Below are positions 5,480 to 7,280 of a stretch of DNA of 7,280 nucleotides, piece after piece. The notes beneath the pieces were generated by a model that saw only the letters and a list, made by a program, of their open reading frames with translations, was not told where the DNA came from and ran no database searches. The number at the start of each line of letters is the position of its first letter. Positions within the stretch are counted from its first letter, which is position 1. This DNA comes from Leclercia sp. UBA7405 (GTDB lineage: Bacteria; Pseudomonadota; Gammaproteobacteria; Enterobacterales; Enterobacteriaceae): the NCBI GenBank assembly GCA_002469605.1, contig DKMV01000309.1, forward strand, positions 1 to 7,280, given 5' to 3'. The position numbers and the translations under genes were made by a program.

Positions 5480-6778
5480 TCTTTCCCACACAACGTTCAT
5501 ACCCTCTTCCGCCTCCGTTGCCCCTTCCAGCGTGACAAAGCGCCCGGCGGCGGCTATCAGCGTCTCCCCGTAATAGAGCAGCGGCGTGGTATCACGCAGC
5601 CAGGGCGGCACGCCCAGCTCCTGCCAGATTTTTTTGATCTTCCGCCCGCCGTGACGCCCGACAATGTGCAAAGTGCCGCTGGCCTGAAAGCGCACCGTGA
5701 CCGGCTCGTCCGGCCGCGGCTGACGTATATTGCCGCCTGCCGTGAAGGAAAGCGTTCCCCAGGCCTGGGGGAGCGTCAGCGGGCGCGTGGGATCGGGCCA
5801 GGAAATCGTCTCGTCTGCCAGCGACGGCGGCGTTTGCACCCACCACAGCGAGCCGCGAAAACGGCGCACCTCGCCCTCTCCCAGATTCAGTATCGGACTG
5901 GCGTCGTCACGGGCAAGCGCGACCTCCTCCCAGAGACGATTTATCATGGCGCGTGAGGGCATTAATGCCCCTTTCATTCCCAGCCAGCGGCGAATAAGCG
6001 CCGCGCGCCGGACCGCGCTCACCGTTAAGAGGGGAGCTATCAGCAGGCTGCCCTCTTCGCTTATGAGTGATTTCAGCTCGTCGGCCAGCAGTTCGTCCAG
6101 CAGCTGCTCCTGCTCAGCGCAGAGCGCGGCGCTTCGTGCCGTCGCCTCGGCAAAATGCGGCCAGCGCTGCAGAAGCGGCGGCACTACGTGCAGGCGCAGG
6201 AAATTGCGATCGTAGGCGTCGTCTGCATTACTCTCATCCTCGATCCAGCGCAGGTCATACTGCTGCGCCCACTCCAGCAGCGAGGATCGCGGCTCCCGAA
6301 GCAGCGGGCGTAGCTGCTGCGTACCGGCGAACGCCGCCCGCTCGGGCATAGCCGACAGGCCGGCCGGGCCGCTGCCGCGCTTTAAAGCCAGCAGAAAGGT
6401 TTCACACTGATCGTTGAGATGTTGCGCCGTCACCAGCGCTTCGCCCGGCAGCAGAGCCTTTTTGAAAGCGCCGTAACGCGCTTTGCGCGCCTGCGCCTCC
6501 GTTCCCGAGCCGTCATTAAGCAGGGTGACGCGCTCCACCACCAGCGGAATGCGCCAGCTTTTGCAGAGCGCCTCGCAGTGTTCGACCCAGCGGTTGGCGT
6601 CGGGACTTAAACCGTGATGAATGTGGATAGCGCGCAGTTCGACATCCGGCGCCTGCTCGCGCCAGAGCATCAGGCGATGGAGCAAAACGGTCGAATCCAG
6701 CCCGCCGCTAAACCCCACCAGCAGGCGGCGGAACGGATAAACGGAGTGCGCAATGGCGGGTACGGTCATAGTTTTCAT
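5477..6778 (-). CDS. tilS: TilS, tRNA-Ile lysidine synthetase
   Basis: TilS uses ATP and lysine to convert C34 of the CAU-anticodon tRNA-Ile to lysidine, switching its charging from methionine to isoleucine and its reading to AUA. It is essential in E. coli. The protein is 433 residues against 432 in E. coli. The N-terminal PP-loop ATPase domain has S-G-G-L-D-S at 24-29 and H-I-H-H-G-L-S at 52-58. The motif at 120-127 reads H-L-N-D-Q-C-E-T where H-L-D-D-Q is usual. A substrate-binding middle domain covers about 245-315, and the C-terminal domain ends with [16 protein letters not shown] (381-396). The start is uncertain: ATG at 6778, or ATG at 6769, which would give 430 residues and sits closer to the E. 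coli N-terminus. Neither has a strong ribosome binding site. It follows yaeR by 53 bp and is likely co-transcribed. Confidence 0.95.
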   Translation of the reverse strand: MKTMTVPAIAHSVYPFRRLLVGFSGGLDSTVLLHRLMLWREQAPDVELRAIHIHHGLSPDANRWVEHCEALCKSWRIPLVVERVTLLNDGSGTEAQARKARYGAFKKALLPGEALVTAQHLNDQCETFLLALKRGSGPAGLSAMPERAAFAGTQQLRPLLREPRSSLLEWAQQYDLRWIEDESNADDAYDRNFLRLHVVPPLLQRWPHFAEATARSAALCAEQEQLLDELLADELKSLISEEGSLLIAPLLTVSAVRRAALIRRWLGMKGALMPSRAMINRLWEEVALARDDASPILNLGEGEVRRFRGSLWWVQTPPSLADETISWPDPTRPLTLPQAWGTLSFTAGGNIRQPRPDEPVTVRFQASGTLHIVGRHGGRKIKKIWQELGVPPWLRDTTPLLYYGETLIAAAGRFVTLEGATEAEEGMNVVWER

Positions 6779-6790
6779 CTGAACGGAAAG

Positions 6791-6813
6791 ATGCCCGGCA
6801 CGTTACCGGGCAT
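6791..6813 (-). terminator. Hairpin between yaeR and tilS, weak terminator or attenuator
   Basis: A perfect 8-bp inverted repeat (ATGCCCGG 6791-6798, CCGGGCAT 6806-6813) closes a 7-nt loop. On the minus strand it lies after the yaeR stop (6834-6832) and is followed by CTTTCCG, a poor U-tract. It ends 12 bases before the first possible tilS ATG, so it could partly terminate yaeR transcripts, or protect or restrict the tilS start region. No separate tilS promoter is obvious in the 53-bp gap. Confidence 0.4.
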
Positions 6814-6831
6814 TGCAGGCAGAGGCAAGCG

Positions 6832-7221
6832 TTACTGCTGATACAGCTCCAGCGGCAGGCCGTCCGGATCGTTGAAAAAGGTGAAGCGCTTGCCGGTGAA
6901 AGGATCGATGCGAATGGCTTCGCACGTTACGCCTTTCGCCTCAAGATGCGCCACCGCCTGGTCGATATCCCCGACGCTGAAGGCGAGATGGCGCAGGCCG
7001 CAGGCCTCCGGGCGCGACGGGCGGGCCGGGGGGAAGGGGAAGGAAAACAGCTCAATCACATACTGGCCGTTCAGCGCCAGGTCCCCTTTCCAGGAGTCGC
7101 GCTCTTCGCGGTAGGCCTCGCTTTGCAGCGTAAAGCCTAAGATGTCGCAGTAAAACGCTTTGCTCTTCGCATAATCCGTCGCAATGATCGCGATGTGGTG
7201 AACCTTTTTTAAACCAAGCAT
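6832..7221 (-). CDS. yaeR: YaeR (GloA2), VOC-superfamily glyoxalase I-like protein
   Basis: The 129 residues match E. coli YaeR in length and sequence. It belongs to the vicinal oxygen chelate superfamily, built from two beta-alpha-beta-beta-beta units that hold a divalent metal. The four expected metal ligands are visible at the usual places: His9 (V-H-H-I-A-I), Glu57 (V-I-E-L-F), His78 (L-R-H-L-A-F) and Glu125 (L-P-L-E-L-Y). The conserved F-F-N-D-P-D-G-L-P-L-E-L-Y block closes the protein. The substrate is not established; glyoxalase-like is the family description, not a proven activity. The start at 7221 (M-L-G-L-K) is set by a strong AGGAGG just upstream. A longer in-frame reading from a TTG at 7272 would add 17 basic residues and skip that site. 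It precedes tilS by 53 bp. Confidence 0.93.
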   Translation of the reverse strand: MLGLKKVHHIAIIATDYAKSKAFYCDILGFTLQSEAYREERDSWKGDLALNGQYVIELFSFPFPPARPSRPEACGLRHLAFSVGDIDQAVAHLEAKGVTCEAIRIDPFTGKRFTFFNDPDGLPLELYQQ

Positions 7222-7225
7222 AACC

Positions 7226-7231
7226 CCTCCT
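7226..7231 (-). promoter_or_regulatory. Ribosome binding site of yaeR
   Basis: On the minus strand AGGAGG lies four bases before the ATG at 7221, inside A-AAAAGGAGGGGTT. It is a full anti-Shine-Dalgarno match and fixes the yaeR start. The spacing is short, as at yaeP. Upstream to the window edge (7232-7280) I see no clear promoter and no identifiable gene end; the only structure is a small TGCGCA-TCCC-TGCGCA inverted repeat at 7256-7271. Confidence 0.7.
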
Positions 7232-7280
7232 TTTTTCATGCCAACGTTACGACGCTGCGCATCCCTGCGCAAGGGGGTCA

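Noticed and set aside
5730..6351. Open frames of 94-161 codons on the plus strand across tilS.
   Set aside because: They are antisense to a clear, conserved gene, are rich in Arg, Ser and Ala and show no domain; they are shadows of GC-biased codons.
7222..7272. N-terminal extension of YaeR by 17 residues from a TTG start.
   Set aside because: The strong AGGAGG at 7226-7231 lies inside the extension and points to ATG 7221, which gives the conserved 129-residue protein.
6832..7280. Possible tail of ldcC, the gene beside yaeR in E. coli.
   Set aside because: The 59 bases beyond yaeR do not contain the LdcC C-terminus I remember in any minus-strand frame, so the upstream gene cannot be identified from this window.

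Overview
The window comes from a gammaproteobacterium of the order Enterobacterales, close to but not the same as Escherichia coli. Every gene has a recognisable E. coli K-12 counterpart, and the gene order is that of the E. coli metQ-rcsF-trmO-proS-nlpE-arfB-yaeQ-yaeP-rof-tilS-yaeR segment. The protein sequences differ from what I recall of K-12 at scattered positions, most in NlpE and TilS and least in RcsF, ProS and Rof. This suggests a related genus rather than an E. coli strain. I see no insertion sequences, tRNA genes, integrase genes, CRISPR arrays or other signs of transfer, so this is ordinary core chromosome.

Layout. Positions 1-1233 read rightward: the last codons of metQ (methionine importer binding protein), a terminator-like hairpin, a good candidate promoter, then rcsF and trmO overlapping by 4 nt. 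A short gap with a candidate promoter leads to proS (1346-3064). proS ends at a strong bidirectional terminator shared with nlpE, which converges on it. On the minus strand yaeQ, arfB and nlpE run as a cluster (4802 down to 3104); yaeQ and arfB overlap by 4 nt. A ~200 bp divergent region (4803-5000) separates yaeQ from the rightward pair yaeP-rof, whose reading frames overlap by 14 nt. rof converges on tilS, with a hairpin spanning the tilS stop. tilS lies downstream of yaeR, which starts at 7221. The 59 bases beyond yaeR hold its ribosome binding site and nothing else I can name. There is no gene-free stretch above 300 bases.

How the genes fit together. Two outer-membrane lipoproteins that report envelope stress are here: RcsF for the Rcs phosphorelay and NlpE for CpxAR. 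Translation is heavily represented: ProS charges tRNA-Pro, TrmO and TilS modify tRNA anticodon loops, and ArfB rescues stalled ribosomes. Rof inhibits the termination factor Rho. YaeP, YaeQ and YaeR have no firmly assigned function.

I did not find a previously undescribed system. The points most worth checking are an Asp-to-Asn change in a normally conserved TilS motif, the nlpE start codon, an AUG-UGA start-stop element overlapping the yaeP GTG start, and the tight coupling of the uncharacterised yaeP to rof. Family identifications rest on recognising the sequences from memory; no search was run.
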